Assembly: GCA_009761415.1 (NCBI GenBank) | Contig: QUOL01000024.1 | Span: 1 to 64,000 of the forward strand | From: Sarcomyxa edulis | Taxonomy: Eukaryota > Basidiomycota > Agaricomycetes > Agaricales > Mycenaceae | Reading direction: 5' to 3' | DNA: 64,000 bases | Part shown: piece after piece, positions 28,097-39,930 of the stretch | How positions within the stretch are numbered: position 1 is the first letter of the stretch | How the letters are laid out: each line of letters starts with the position of its first letter | Notes under the pieces: generated by a model | What the model saw: only the letters and a program-made list of their open reading frames with translations | What the model was told of the DNA's origin: nothing | Database searches by the model: none | Position numbers and translations under genes: made by a program

Positions 28097-29557
28097 GGTG
28101 TCCTACGTATCACATGGCCTTTCGACTATAACCATCGCAACACCCTCGAAAGCACGCACAACAGACCTCAAGATACTGTTTGTCATTCCAGATATCGACA
28201 ACCCTGACCCAATGTTCAAAACATTCCGGGCTCAGTGCGACTATAAAAGCGACAGTCGTTTGGATAAGCAGTGGATGGCAAGCCTTCGCACCCACATTAA
28301 GGGGATTTCGGAATGCATGCGTTTGAGTGGCAGCAAGAACAGACTTTGGAGTCACTGTTGGGTATGTGGTAAGATTGTGATCTATTACATGCAATTGAAT
28401 GTATTTGCAGACTTTTGTTGCGTACCATATGGCCGGTGGTAATCCTGTCCGGGTCGACTTCGATCCGGAGGCACACCCAAAAGTTGGGATGATGCCGCAT
28501 AACAAGTTCAAAGATGTCATTCGGAAGGGAAAAGATCCAAACATATTGAGCGACTGGAACATCGTTGTGGTTGGGCTTAACAAGGACGAAAATATGTTTG
28601 AGAAAGGAAACAGGTAAGGATAAACCAAATTTTGGTTATGACGTACTGATGATCATTTATTAGACTCACCGACACCTTGAGCTTTTGGGACGATCTCAGA
28701 AGGCTTAACACCAAAAAAGCGATATGGCCCTCAGTGGAGGAAATTATGATGGGAGAGCACAAGCTGAGGACCAGCTTGGATTTGACCCACTCTCAAAATG
28801 TTCCTCTACGTCAAGGTGTTTATCGTGCACCTCTTGGCCATACGCAGTGGGAAGTTCGAATGATGAGGTGAGCGTTTTGGTATGCACAACACATATGAGT
28901 ATTTACTCAGATAAAAATGTAGTACTTTCCCTACGACCACAACGCTCAGAGTACAAACTCCGTTTCCGTCGCACCCGGTACAGGAGTATTTTCTCGAAGA
29001 CGCTCTACCGTTAATTCCGCTGGCAGGAATGCTTCGGGTGTGTTTAGCAGGAGGAGATATAGTATTTGTGCTGGGCATGTTACCAGGCCGTGATGCAAAA
29101 ATTGTGGAGAATATCGTATGTGTGTCTTCTCTAAAAGCAGGGTAACGTATATCATGGTCATGTCCAACCCAAAATTTCTCATATACACCTCAGGGACACG
29201 TTCAGAGACGGGAGTCTCTGGGACCGTGCTGTCCCTCATCGCGATGGAATGACAGAACTCCAATCGTTCTGCCGCATCATTCTCGAAGAATTGGTCCACG
29301 TAGAACAACCCCGATGTTCGTATCCATCTTCTCTTTTGGGGTTTGCACGAATGGAAGTAACGGTAATGAGACAACAAGATGGAATAGGGTTCACAGTGGG
29401 TAACATCGAGCGTGGTTTAGCAGCAGGACTGGATCAATCAGCCCTCACGGAATCTATCAGCGAGGATTCCATGACTGTCAAGGTTGCCAATACCGTACTA
29501 GAATCCATAAGATCTACGTACGAACGTCACAAGGACATGTACCCTCTCTATACCTGA
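28097..29557 (+). CDS. Unrecognised protein, tandem paralogue 2
   Basis: This is the second copy of the family. From MVSYVSHGLS at 28097 the exons run through ILFVIPDIDN and SRLDKQWMASL (donor GTATGT after CW), then TFVAYHMAGGNP to FEKGNR. Next come LTDTLSFWDDL to EVRMM, then TFPTTTTL to SLKAG with LRVCLAGGDIVFVL, and finally DTFRDGSLWD to the stop at 29555. Splice phases match paralogue 1 and each junction was phase-checked. The C-terminal block GFARMEVTVM..IGFTVGNIERG aligns with ARFDVSLV..YYVNEITR of copy 1. The copies are divergent, so the duplication is old. The start may lie further upstream (an open frame begins near 27948). Confidence 0.6.
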
Positions 29558-29838
29558 ATTTGCTTGTAATCAGAATTGTTCAGATGTATTTGAATACTTG
29601 GAGTATAAAAAAAATTAAACCATGTGGATCAAGCTTGCTATTGAAGCGCACCACAGTGAGTCGTATATATATGTATTTTATCTTGGGCACAGCGGTTCTA
29701 ATTGAGCTCGTGCCTCAAATTGGACTCATGCCTCTAATAGTGCAAGTCAAATGTTTTTTTATCCTGGTTCGAATCGAGCCTGTGCCTCGAATATTTCGCT
29801 ACTTCAATTCGAACACGGTGCTAGATCCACGCACAAGT

Positions 29839-29928
29839 TCGAATCGAGCGTGTGTCTCGAATTGAGCGTGTGTCTCGAATCGAGCGTGTGTCTCGAATCG
29901 AGCTTGTGCCTCAAATCGATAATGTGTC
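29839..29928. repeat. 18-bp tandem repeat, five units
   Basis: Five head-to-tail copies of TCGAATCGAGCGTGTGTC with few changes. Degenerate copies extend left to about 29698 (for example near 29765 and 29700). Because the unit is a multiple of three, it gives SRIERV repeats in one frame, but no gene is supported. Confidence 0.85.
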
Positions 29929-29945
29929 TCGGACTAATCAGGTGA

Positions 29946-30003
29946 TCGATGACGTGCGAACGAGTGTACTCCACAAAACATACACTCGTTCACACGTCAT
30001 CGA
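29946..30003. repeat. Long inverted repeat, 23-bp arms and 12-nt loop
   Basis: Arms 29946-29968 and 29981-30003 are reverse complements with one mismatch, around a 12-nt A/C-rich loop. It directly follows the 18-bp tandem repeat. It could be a structured RNA, a transposon end or a regulatory palindrome. Confidence 0.8.
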
Positions 30004-30872
30004 GTCACGTGATTGGATCAAGCGCGCGCCTTTACTCAGGTTCGAATACCGACCATGCATATATTTTATGATGTTTTTGCAGACACCCTTTTCCATCACA
30101 GTTGCGCTCGAATCGAGTTCGAATCGAGCGCGACTGCTGTACGGTTTATCAAACATGAAGTACTACTTTGTAGTGTCAAAATTCATGCCCTGGATTGGAA
30201 AGGAATTTATTTGACAACAAATGCAGCAAAAATGCAGGTAAATGTAAAATGATGTGAATGAACGTGGATTGGAAGTGGAAATGGCAATAAACATGCCCTA
30301 CGTCTTGGTGTTTTCTGTGTTCTCGGTGTTTCTCAGCGTCTGCTCCAGGTTTTCTTGGATGTTTTCTTGGTGTTTTCTCCCAATTTATCCGAGCTTTCTC
30401 AGGGTTTTCTCGGTGTTTTCTCAACTTTGCTGTCCGCCCATCAGACATATTATATATTTTCGGACATCTGAGAATATAAGTTATTCAATATCATATGGGC
30501 ATATTCTGGTGTTGACAAACAAAAAGCCAAGCATATGGATGGAAATAAAATGACTTGTTGAAGAGTCGAACCTTGAGCCTGAAATTGTAAATTTCTTAAA
30601 AGTAAAAAAAAAAACGTAACGTGTTACCGCTACACTACGGCACTATACAATAGATGGCTAACAACATATACCTAATGCAATAGTTTCTATTTAGTACTAT
30701 CTATCTATCATCGTAGAAACGTGTATGTAAATCAAACAAAAAGTCTATGAAGAAAGAAAACTTGTTGAACAAACTAACTACTGATATGGTAGACAAAAGT
30801 AGCTTTTCCGATAAATTTTCCACCAAAAGCAGGACTCGTGTATGCCATGCTTGCAATGGCCCGCTTCCGCAA

Positions 30873-32444
30873 GTAGATGTGCTAGACTCCCAACTGTAGT
30901 TTGCCTCTAGGGGGTAAGGTGACATTTTCTTGGAGAGGAGTTTACATAGCAAGAAATCCTAATGCCCAGTGACTTGTAATTGAATAATGTGTGTGTGATT
31001 TGGTGGTGAGGTGGGTATGAGATGTGAGGAGGTGTGGAAAGGTGAAAAGCTTGACTCGAAAGCTTCGGACAGCTGTAAGTTCGTTCTCGGAGAGCTAGCG
31101 AAGGCTTCGGACAGCTATAAAGCATCTTCGGACAGCTGTAAAGTGTCTTCGGAGAGCTTTTGAGGGCTTTCAGACAGCTGTAAACTAATCTCGGAGAGCT
31201 TTCTTTGTCCTGGAGTGGTACTGCGGACTTCGGAGCGATGAAGGGGCGACTATCGAGAAACGGGATACGGTTATTTCTGGTTTCTTTCCTGAGTCGAGTC
31301 CTTTTTCTCTTGTTTGGCCGACTTCTGTATCGTTCTTTGTTTCGGTTTCAGAAGTATGAGAAAATGATATAATTCCAATAGAGAGTGACTGGGTAGTTGG
31401 TCAATTGGGTGTTTCTTTACGGCTCTGGTCCACACTGGTTCTATCTACCGTTCTCCATGTCCTATCCTACTTTATATATGAATTCCTTCCCTGTCCTTGG
31501 CTAATTCTTCACCCCGAATGCCACCCCAAGGTCCCTGAGATCTCTAATGATGAAACAGATCCGGTATTGATTTTGATGTGTCCGAACCTCGCTCAGCGTG
31601 AAAGGTTAGGGTCGAAGGTGTTTTCTGAGAGTGTTGCAAGGTCAATTGTGAAGGGATGAAACATATCCGAGTGAGCAGGATGATAGGGAGTTTCCGATAG
31701 ATTTTTTCCAGGGTATGACGGCCAAAGTTACCCGAGAAGAGTAATTTTTTGATGTGGGTTGCTAAGCGGAGACCTGGAGTGTCCTTGTTAGCGGGCAATA
31801 CCTTGCCTAGGAGTGCTGTCTCATGTGATAAACACAGAAAGTAGCACATTCTGTAGCACACTTGGTCAGGGTGAGCGGAGGCCTTAATGAGGTGTCCAGA
31901 TGCATGGGAAAGGGTGAATTTGAGATTGCAATATAGAGGAAGTATGTCCGTTTTGATAGGAGGAACGGCTCAGGGCAGCAAGCATCACGTTAGCGGTATG
32001 TCAACAGGTGGCAATGTTTTGTCGGTGAAATATCTCTCGATGAGGTCTTCTAGAAGTGTAAAGGATCCTACTGAGACGTTTTAGGATCTGTCCGAAGGAT
32101 CTAGAGGGTCGGCTTTTGGTCAGGTGAAACGATGAGGAATTGGGTTCTGGCGGTAAATTCCCTTCGGAGAAGTTGTCCGTGTGTGATTTTAGGCATTTCA
32201 AGACGTTGTGAGACGTGACCGAAGGCGGATTAGCATGTTGTGAGTTGATGAAGAGGCCGCTTTCGGGGAGAAACCGTCAAGTCGCGGGTACTTGGTGTCT
32301 TTCAGTGTCCGGGCATTCAAAAAGCAAGTCGTTTATGATAATGTCACCAATATCTCTGTAGTTGGCTATGTCTGGGGAAATTGCACAAGAGTAGGTTGTT
32401 GTATAATTGTCGATTCCTTGGCTGGGGATGCTGGCATCCTCACA
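30873..32444 (-). repeat. Second Gypsy LTR, solo and end-trimmed
   Basis: This is homologous along its length to the LTR at 7751-9495. It ends exactly at the same CCTCACA edge (32444), where Copia coding sequence begins. At the other side it lacks the terminal 25 bp of the LTR and meets unrelated DNA. The internal repeat array is shorter than in the other copy. No Gypsy internal sequence is attached, so it is a solo LTR or a remnant. Confidence 0.8.
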
Positions 32445-32731
32445 CCGGGTTTTTGGCAACAGACAGAGCGGAATTGTTGTCAATGTGCAAAGTGGACGGA
32501 GTGTTGAACAAGTAACCCATGGCAGAGAAGAGGTTGCGAAGATAGAGTATTTCAGTGCCGGCATAAGTAGCTGCAACAAACTCAGCTTCTGTGGTGGAAA
32601 GAGCAACCAGGGTTTGAAGTCGACTGCGCCAGCCAATGGCACCGGTTCCCATCTTGACGACGTAGCCAGATGTAGATCGTCCGTTGTCAGGATTGCCGCC
32701 GTGGTCCGCGTCGGTGTAGGTGGTGAACAGT

Positions 32732-35665
32732 TCAGAGGAATCGGAAGGAGAGTAGGAAAGCTTGTAGTCCATGGTGCCTTTGAGATAGCAACGATAGCGA
32801 GTATGGCTCTGAGAGACAACCACTGCGGCGTTGGAGCAATGTCTCTGTGTAGTCAAAGCCAGGGCGCTGTGAGAAGCCTTGAGCAACCAAGCGACCCTTG
32901 TAGCGCTCAACAGAGCCATCTGCATTCCGTTTTACCTTGAACACCCACTTGCTCCCAATGGCCCTTGCACCAGGCGGCAACTCAACTAGCTTGAAAGTGC
33001 CGTTCTGAACGAGGGACTCAATCTCTTCAGTGGCAGCATTCAGCCAGCGAGTGCGCTCCGGTTCAGGGCGCTCCATCGCTTCTTTGAAACTGCGTGGCTC
33101 GTTCTGATGAGAACTGGACGCCTTGAAAGCTGCAGCTCGCAAAGCAAACTCCTTGGTTGGGAAGAGCTCTGCTGCTAACTCAGTCCAGGTCAGATAGTCG
33201 TCGAATTGGGCTGTGGCCACAAATTCAAGACCGGCCATCAGGACATCTGGATCGCTAGCAACATCCTGAGCTTCGACATCTTCTTCATCCGAGTCTGAAT
33301 CAATTACTGGAGGTGGCTTGCGTGGTGTGTCCCAGTTATCGAGTGGATCAGGGGAAACAGACTGGCGAGGAGGAGGAGCGGCAGGAAGGTGATCAGGGAG
33401 AGGAGCAGTTGGCAGAGGCGGAGTCATCTGAAGAGGATCCGGTGATTCTGGTCTAGGAGGAGCTGGAGCTGCTGCTGGAGTTGGGAGGCGTTGTAAGGGA
33501 GCTGGGACGTTGCGTTGCTGCAAATCCTGCAAGTTCATAGAACCTTTGGGACGCTGCAGATGCGGAGGATTACGACGTCGAGCTTGTGGAGGAGGAGAGG
33601 GAGTACGTGGTAGAGGAGGTTGAGGTGGTAAAGGAGGTGCGACAGGAGGAGCAAGATCCGGAGCATTACCTGGAGCATCGCCTGCATTAGGCTGCTGAGG
33701 TGGCTGAGGAGGTGGTGCATCAACTCTAAAGTCGTCTAAATCGTCATCTCCCCCATGATGCGGCACATCGTCATCATCTGAAGAGACTGAGGCAGGCGGA
33801 GGAGGAGGAGGAAGAGGGTCTGAGGAAGGCAGATCGTCAAGCAAGTTAATCGCAGTCGGGGAATTACCAGGGTAGTAGCGTTCATCAAAGACCGCGTGGC
33901 TGCTGGTGATGAATTTCTTAGCAGCCGGGTCCCAGAAGAGCCATGCTTTTACACCTTCTGGATATCCAATAAAGATGCACTTCCTAGAATGGGGTTGGAG
34001 TGCTTTACGCTTCTCCTTGCGGATGAGAACGTAAGCGAGACATCCAAAGACTCGGAAGTAAGAGACGTCAGGTTTCTTCTTCTTCCAAGCAGAATAAGGG
34101 ACTTCACCGTTCAAGGCAGAAGTGGGTGTCCTGTTCCGAGTGTGGATGTAGGCAGAGACGGCACGAGCCCAGAACGACGCAGGGAGCTTGGCTTCAACCA
34201 TAAGAGAGGTAGCAGCTTCAGCAATCTCTCTGTTTGGGCGCTCTGCAGCTCCATTCTGGTGCGGTTCGTTGGGCTCAGTGTGCTGTCTGGCAATGCCGTG
34301 GTCGACACAGAACTGAATGAACTCCTTCCCCATGTACTCACCCCCTTTGTCATCACGGATCTTGCGAAGCGGCACCCCCAGAGCCTTCTCAGCATAAGCT
34401 TTGAAAGACTTGAAGGCTGCAAACGCGTCACTCTTGCGCTTGAGATAGGCAACCACCCAGTAACGCGTAGCATCGTCGATGAACGTCATCCAGTAGCGAT
34501 AGCCCTCTGGAGTCTGAACAGGCATAGGCCCCTTCAGATCCGTATGAACCAAAGCTAAAGGCTTCGTTCGACGAGTAGCAGTTAAAGGAATGTTGTGACG
34601 GTGTTGCTTGCCAGCAATGCAAGGCTCACAGATGGGATCGGGTTTGTTGGGAGACTCAAGAGATATGCCGGTGACGAGTTTCTTGCTGAGCATGCGTTTA
34701 ACATTGACGTAGTTGAGATGAGACAAACGCCGGTGCCAGAGACTCAGATCAAGCGGCAGAGTGCTGGCTCGATTGGCTACCTCAGCTGGAAAAGAACGAG
34801 GATGACCATCAAGATAACCCAGATTCCGATCGGTGACTGTAGCGGTGAAGAGGAGAACATCATTGATAAAGAAGCTAGCGGTGCGTCCGAAGATTTTGAT
34901 GGCATAGCCCTTTCGAGATGTGAGGTGGAAGAGGGAGAGGAGGTTGCTGCCGAGGGCAGGGACATGGAGGACATCATGGAAGACTATAGGACGCATCTGG
35001 ACACCATTCACGACGGGATGGAACTCCACAGAGCCAATACCTGCAGAATAGATGACCGAGCTATCGGCGAGACGAACACCAATGATGTGGGGAGAGTAAG
35101 ATCGGAACCAGTGACGATGAGGAGTCATATGTGAGGAAGCACCTGTATCGGCAATCCAGTGAGGGGCTGCATGAGATTTTAGCCAGGAAGAGCGATCAGA
35201 AGATGATAGAGCACTGGCATAGCCAACAGACTCGAAATGAGTGGTGATGGGGGGTTCCACTGTGATCTCCTGAGCCTCGTTCACGGTCTTCTTCCTCCCC
35301 TTAGCTCCCCTAGTGCCCCTTCTGCTAACCCTTGGTTCAGAGACCTTCTGCCCATGCACCTCCCTCAGCTTCTCCCACATCTTCACTGGATCCCCAATCA
35401 AGCCTCTAATATGCACCCTCTGCTTCTCTTCCACTCCCAAAAAGATCTCCCCACTAGCCTTGGATGAAGACAACTTCCAGTCCCTCAACTCCTTCCTCTC
35501 AGCAGCAGTAGGTGCTGATGGATCCAAAGGACCAGGCTGAGGGTCAGAACCCTCAGTAGCAAGCCAGAGGCCCTTGGTAGAGAGGTGGGCGCGCATAGTG
35601 TCAGCCCAAGAGGTGTAGTTGGAGTCATTCAGGAGGAGGGGGAAAGATTGTGTGGAGTCAGACAT
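32732..35665 (-). pseudogene. Copia B polyprotein, internally deleted and frameshifted
   Basis: The frame starts MSDSTQSFPL and keeps the protease (DTGASSH), GAG-pre-integrase and integrase domains and the Pro-rich linker. About 160 codons of gag, including the CCHC knuckle, are missing between EVHGQK and RGTRGAKG. A one-base loss after FDYTET shifts the frame. A 727-bp deletion then removes almost the whole reverse transcriptase, between two GCTATC hexamers. RNase H remains in another frame (32440-32925). The element cannot move alone. Confidence 0.85.
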
Positions 35666-36034
35666 GATTTCGAAGTTTTTCTGAGAAAGGTTGACGGTGA
35701 GGGCGGAGTTTTGGAGCGATGGGGGAACGAATAAAACGTTTAGGAGCGGAATTACGAGGGGAAGAGACTGGTAACAGATTTAGGACGATCCGATAAAAAC
35801 TGAGCGAGTAGCGTCGAATTTGGTGAAAAATGAGCTGGCAGTTGTTGTCAGAGATCAAACTGGATCTGGGAAGCAGGGTGATAGGAGTAGGTGGGGATGA
35901 TGTATAGGATGCCAGAAAATGAGTTTGGTAGAGATCCGAGCAGGGGTGAGGGAGATAGAGTGAAAATGATTTTTGCAGGAGCTGGTGACAGGCGATCAAT
36001 CTGATAAGGCTGTTAAAGCGCAGGGCCCATAACC

Positions 36035-36260
36035 TATTGAAGGGAGACACTTCAGAGAGCACTGGAGTCGAGCTTCACTGTCAAAGATATGTATATTAAG
36101 TAGAGTAAGACGACGTACCTGGAGTCGAGCTTCACTGTCAAAGATAAAGAGCAGTGAGCTGACTCCAGGGAAGGCTAAGTCATCTGAAGTAAACAATAGT
36201 AAACAAGTAAAGTGGCTGAAAGCAAAGTAAAGGCAGAGTTCTTTAGCACAAATCCCAACA
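36035..36260 (-). repeat. 5' LTR of Copia B (226 bp)
   Basis: On the element strand it runs from TGTTGGGATTTG to CCCTTCAATA. It contains the 57-bp segment missing from the LTR at 39746. Confidence 0.9.
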
Positions 36261-38708
36261 GACAGGAGGAGCAAAATCCGGAGCATTACCTGGAGCATCG
36301 CCTGCATTAGGCTGCTGAGGTGGCTGAGGAGGTGGTGCATCAACTCTAAAGTCGTCTAAATCATCATCTCCCCCATGATGCGGCACATCGTCATCATCTG
36401 AGGACACTGAGGCAGGAGGAGGAGGAGGAGGAAGAGGGTCTGAGGAAGGCAGATCGTCAAGCAAGTTAATCGCAGTAGGGGAATTACCAGGGTAGTAGCG
36501 TTCATCAAAGACCGCATAGCTGCTGGTGATGAATTTCTTAGCAGCCGGGTCCCAGAAGAGCCATGCTTTTACACCTTCTGGATATCCAATAAAGATGCAC
36601 TTCCTAGAATGGGGTTGGAGCGCTTTACGCTTCTCCTTGTGGATGAGAACGTAAGCGAGACATCCAAAGACTCGGAAGTAAGAGACGTCAGGTTTCTTCT
36701 TCTTCCAAGCAGAATAAGGGACTTCGCCGTTCAAGGCAGAAGTAGGTGTCCTGTTCCGAGTGTGGACGTAGGCAGAGACGGCACGAGCCCAGAACGACGC
36801 AGGGAGCTTGGCTTCAACCATAAGAGAGGTAGCAGCTTCAGCAATCTCTCTGTTTGGGCGCTCTGCAGCTCCATTCTGGTGCGGTTCGTTGGGCTCAGTG
36901 TGCTGTCTGGCAATGCCGTGGTCGACACAGAACTGAATGAACTCCTTCCCCATGTACTCACCCCCTTTGTCATCACGGATCTTGCGAAGCGGCACCCCCA
37001 GAGCCTTCTCAGCATAAGCTTTGAAAGACTTGAAGGCTGCAAACGCGTCACTCTTGCGCTTGAGATAGGCAACCACCCAGTAACGCGTAGCATCGTCGAT
37101 GAACGTCATCCAGTAGCGATAGCCCTCCGGAGTCTGAACAGGCATAGGCCCCTTCAGATCCGTGTGGACCAAAGCTAAAGGCTTCGTTCGACGAGTAGCA
37201 GTTAGAGGAATGTTGTGACGGTGTTGCTTGCCAGCAATGCAAGGCTCACAGATGGGATCAGGTTTGTTGGGAGACTCAAGAGAGATGCCGGTCACGAGTT
37301 TCTTGCTGAGCATGCGTTTGACATCGACGTAGTTGAGATGAGACAAACGCCGGTGCCAGAGACTCAGATCAAGCGGCAGAGTGCTGGCTCGATTGGCAAT
37401 CTCTGCAGGGATGCGGAGAGAATGACCATTGAGATACCCCAGATTCCGATCGGTGACTGTAGCAGTGAAGAGGAGGTTGTTGTTGATGAAGAAACTGGCA
37501 GTGCGTCCCAGTATCCGGATTTCATATCCTTTCCAAGCGGTGAGATGGAAGAGAGATAATAGATTGCTGCCAAGGGCAGGGACATGTAAGACATCATGAA
37601 AAACAATGGGACGCATTTCTACACCATCGACCACCGGCTGAAACTCCACAGACCCAATACCCGCCGAATAGATGACAGAGCTGTCTGCAAGACGAACTCC
37701 AACGACGTGAGGCGAGTAGGATCGAAACCAATGACGATGAGGAGTCATGTGTGAAGAGGCACCTGTATCGGCGGTCCAGTCAGCAGCGGCGCGAGATTTG
37801 AGCCAAGCGGCACGATCAGAAGATGACAGAGCACTTGCATGACCAGCAGACTCGAAATGAGCGACGTTGGCAGATTCCTCTACATTCTCCTGCACCTCGT
37901 TCGCATTCTCCTTCTTCCCCTTGGATCCTCTAGAGCCCCTTCCACCCCACTTCGCTCCGGAGTCCTTGGCCTTCAAGGAAGCTGCCTTGAACTTGTTGCA
38001 GTCCTTGAGAACGTGGCCTTTGGCGTCGCAAAAGAAGCATTTGCCGTTGACAGAGGCTTGGAGGGCAAGAACAGAAGAGGTGCTGTCGACGTGACGAGTG
38101 GAGCGTTGGGTGTCCTCGTTCTGGAATGCAGAGAGGAGTTTCTCGAGGGTGAGAGAGTCGAGGAGAAGGATGGATGAGACGAAGGAATTGTAGTCGTGAG
38201 GGAGGGCGCGGATGAGAGTCATGATTTCGAGTTCCTCATCGAGTTGCTCCATGGTGAAGGCTGTGGGACGAAGATCCTTGATAGCCTGCATGGCTTCCTG
38301 AGTCCTAGCCATCAGAGCAGAGAGGGATTCATCCTCCTGCTTCCTGACGCTGAAGAGGTCGTCATAGAGAGCGAAACGCGTACCAGGCTTCTTCTGCTTA
38401 TGAACCTTTTCCAAATTCTCCCACATCTTCACTGGATTCCCATTCACCGACTTGATATGCACCCTCTGATTCGGTTCCACACCCAAAAAGATCTCCCCAC
38501 TAGCCTTGGAGAAGGCCGACTTCCAATCCCTCAACTCCTTCTTTTCAGCAGCAGTGGGTGCTGATGAGTCCACAGGCACAGGCTCAGGGTCAGAACCATT
38601 GGTGACGAGCCAGAGGTCCTTGGTAGAGAGGTAGGCCTGCATGTTGTCAGCCCAGGAGCTGTAGTTGGAGTTGTTGAGGAGGTCAAAGGAATGTTTGATG
38701 TCAGGCAT
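36243..38708 (-). pseudogene. Copia A polyprotein, truncated after integrase
   Basis: From MPDIKHSFDL through gag, CCHC (CFFCDAKGH), protease (DTGASSH) and integrase, the frame is intact. At 36261 it runs into the LTR of copy B, reads a few foreign codons and stops at 36243. It lacks reverse transcriptase and RNase H, so it can make at most Gag, protease and integrase. It differs from copy C by only a few residues (for example NGHSL versus NGRSL). Confidence 0.88.
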
Positions 38709-39303
38709 GATTTCGAAGTTTTTGGGGGCAAAGTTGGCAGTGAGGACGGAGTTTTCAAGCGATAAGGGAACGAATAAAACGTTTAGAAGCGGAATTACGA
38801 GGGGAACACACTGGTAACAGATTTAGGATGATCCGATAAGAACTGAGCGAGTAGCGTCGAATTTGGTGAAAAATGAGGTGTCAGCCGTTGTCAGAGATCA
38901 AACTTGATTTGGGAAACAAGGTGATAGGGGTAGGTAGGGATGATGTATAGGATGCCAGAAAATGAGTTTGGAGAAGATCCGAGCAGGAATGAGAGAGATA
39001 GAGTGAAAATGATTTTTGCAGGAGCTGGTGACAGGCGATCAATCTGATAAGGCTGTTAAAGCGCAGGGCCCATAACCTATTGAAGGGAGACACTTCAGAG
39101 AGCACTGGAGTCAAGCTTCACTGTCAAAGATATGTATATTAAGTAGAGTAAGACGACGTACCTGGAGTCGAGCTTCACTGTCAAAGATAAAGAGCAGTGA
39201 GCTGACTCCAGGGAAGGCTAAGTCATCTGAAGTAAACAATGGTAAACAAGTAAAGGGGCTGAAAGCGAAATATAGGCAGAGTTCTTTAGCACAAATCCCA
39301 ACA
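36261..39303 (-). mobile_element. Copia copy A, 5' part only
   Basis: The 5' LTR is 39078-39303, then gag, protease and integrase sequence nearly identical to copy C. It is cut at 36261 by the LTR of copy B. With copy C it forms a large inverted repeat of about 3 kb arms around 39304-39745. The rest of A (reverse transcriptase onward, and the 3' LTR) is missing from the window. Confidence 0.88.
39078..39303 (-). repeat. 5' LTR of Copia A (226 bp)
   Basis: Same ends and length as the 3' LTR of copy C, including the 57-bp segment. The flanking base run on its outer side is GTGGC (read on the minus strand), the same five bases that follow the 3' LTR of copy C. Confidence 0.9.
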
Positions 39304-39745
39304 GCCACTTCATGAATATGAACCCAATATGAAACAAAGAATATAGGTAAGGTTAGCTGATGCTAGGAACTGAAGAGTATTTCTAGATCAAAAGGGTACT
39401 GTAGCATTTCCTTCAATTTGTCAGATACCTGTGACTGTGACCCGTTTGACCAATTCATCAATTCGTCAATTCCTTTTTGGGACGGGACATTTCAACATTT
39501 TGGGCAATTTTTGCCCGTTTCTTTGCCGTTTTAGGCAAATATAGCACGTGATTGACACTTTGGATTTGACACAAGCCTCTGTGACACATTACCTGTGTCA
39601 AAATTTGTTTTGGACAGGGCCTTCCGTAACCTGTGACTGACAATTGAATGAAATGCTACAGTACATGCCCATAAACCCGTTACAACAACTTGTCGAAAGG
39701 CAAGCATTCTGTTGTACATAGCTTGCTCCTGGTAGACAGACTATT
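39304..39745. other. Unique spacer between inverted Copia copies
   Basis: 442 bp of non-repeat DNA with no gene. It starts GCCAC, the complement of the GTGGC target duplication. Its orientation is probably inverted relative to the ancestral state (see findings). Confidence 0.7.
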
Positions 39746-39914
39746 TGTTGGGATTTGTGCTAAAGAACTCTGCCTTTATTTCGCTTTCAGCTACTTTACT
39801 TGTTTACTATTGTTTACTTCAGATGACTTAGCCTTCCCTGGAGTCAGCTCACTGCTCTTTATCTTTGACAGTGAAGCTCGACTCCAGTGCTCTCTGAAGT
39901 GTCTCCCTTCAATA
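39746..39914 (+). repeat. 5' LTR of Copia C (169 bp, short form)
   Basis: Same termini as the other three Copia LTRs, but lacking one 57-bp unit after CTCGACTCCAG. Preceded by GACTATT, which does not match the base run after the 3' LTR. Confidence 0.92.
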
Positions 39915-39930
39915 GGTTATGGGCCCTGCG
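39915..39930 (+). promoter_or_regulatory. Copia primer-binding site (internal initiator-tRNA type)
   Basis: GGTTATGGGCCCTGCG immediately follows the LTR. It pairs with the anticodon stem-loop of initiator tRNA-Met (GCGCAGGGCUCAUAACC) with one G-U wobble. This is the half-tRNA priming mode known from Drosophila copia and yeast Ty5. Confidence 0.75.

Larger units (their letters stand above)
29558..30872. other. Gene-free region with repeats
   Basis: About 1.3 kb without a supported gene. It contains an 18-bp tandem repeat, a long hairpin, a GTTTTCT-rich low-complexity stretch (30300-30430) and a poly-A tract near 30605. Confidence 0.5.
32445..36260 (-). mobile_element. Copia copy B, degenerate, interrupted by Gypsy LTR
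   Basis: The 5' LTR is at 36035-36260, followed by the half-tRNA primer site. The internal region has two deletions (gag core and reverse transcriptase) and ends abruptly at 32445 inside RNase H, after VAKNP, where the Gypsy LTR begins. The 3' LTR is absent. The start of its LTR abuts Copia copy A coding sequence, so B was inserted into A. Confidence 0.85.

Noticed and set aside
29758..29800. GGTTCGAATC string suggesting a tRNA T-arm
   Set aside because: No acceptor, D-arm or anticodon stem can be formed; it is part of the 18-bp repeat.
34111..34473. 120-codon frame conserved in all three Copia copies, antisense or alternate frame
   Set aside because: It overlaps the integrase and is conserved only because the coding strand is; no start context or domain.
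39741..39745. CTATT as target duplication of Copia C
   Set aside because: It does not recur after the 3' LTR; the base run there is GTGGC, found instead beside copy A.
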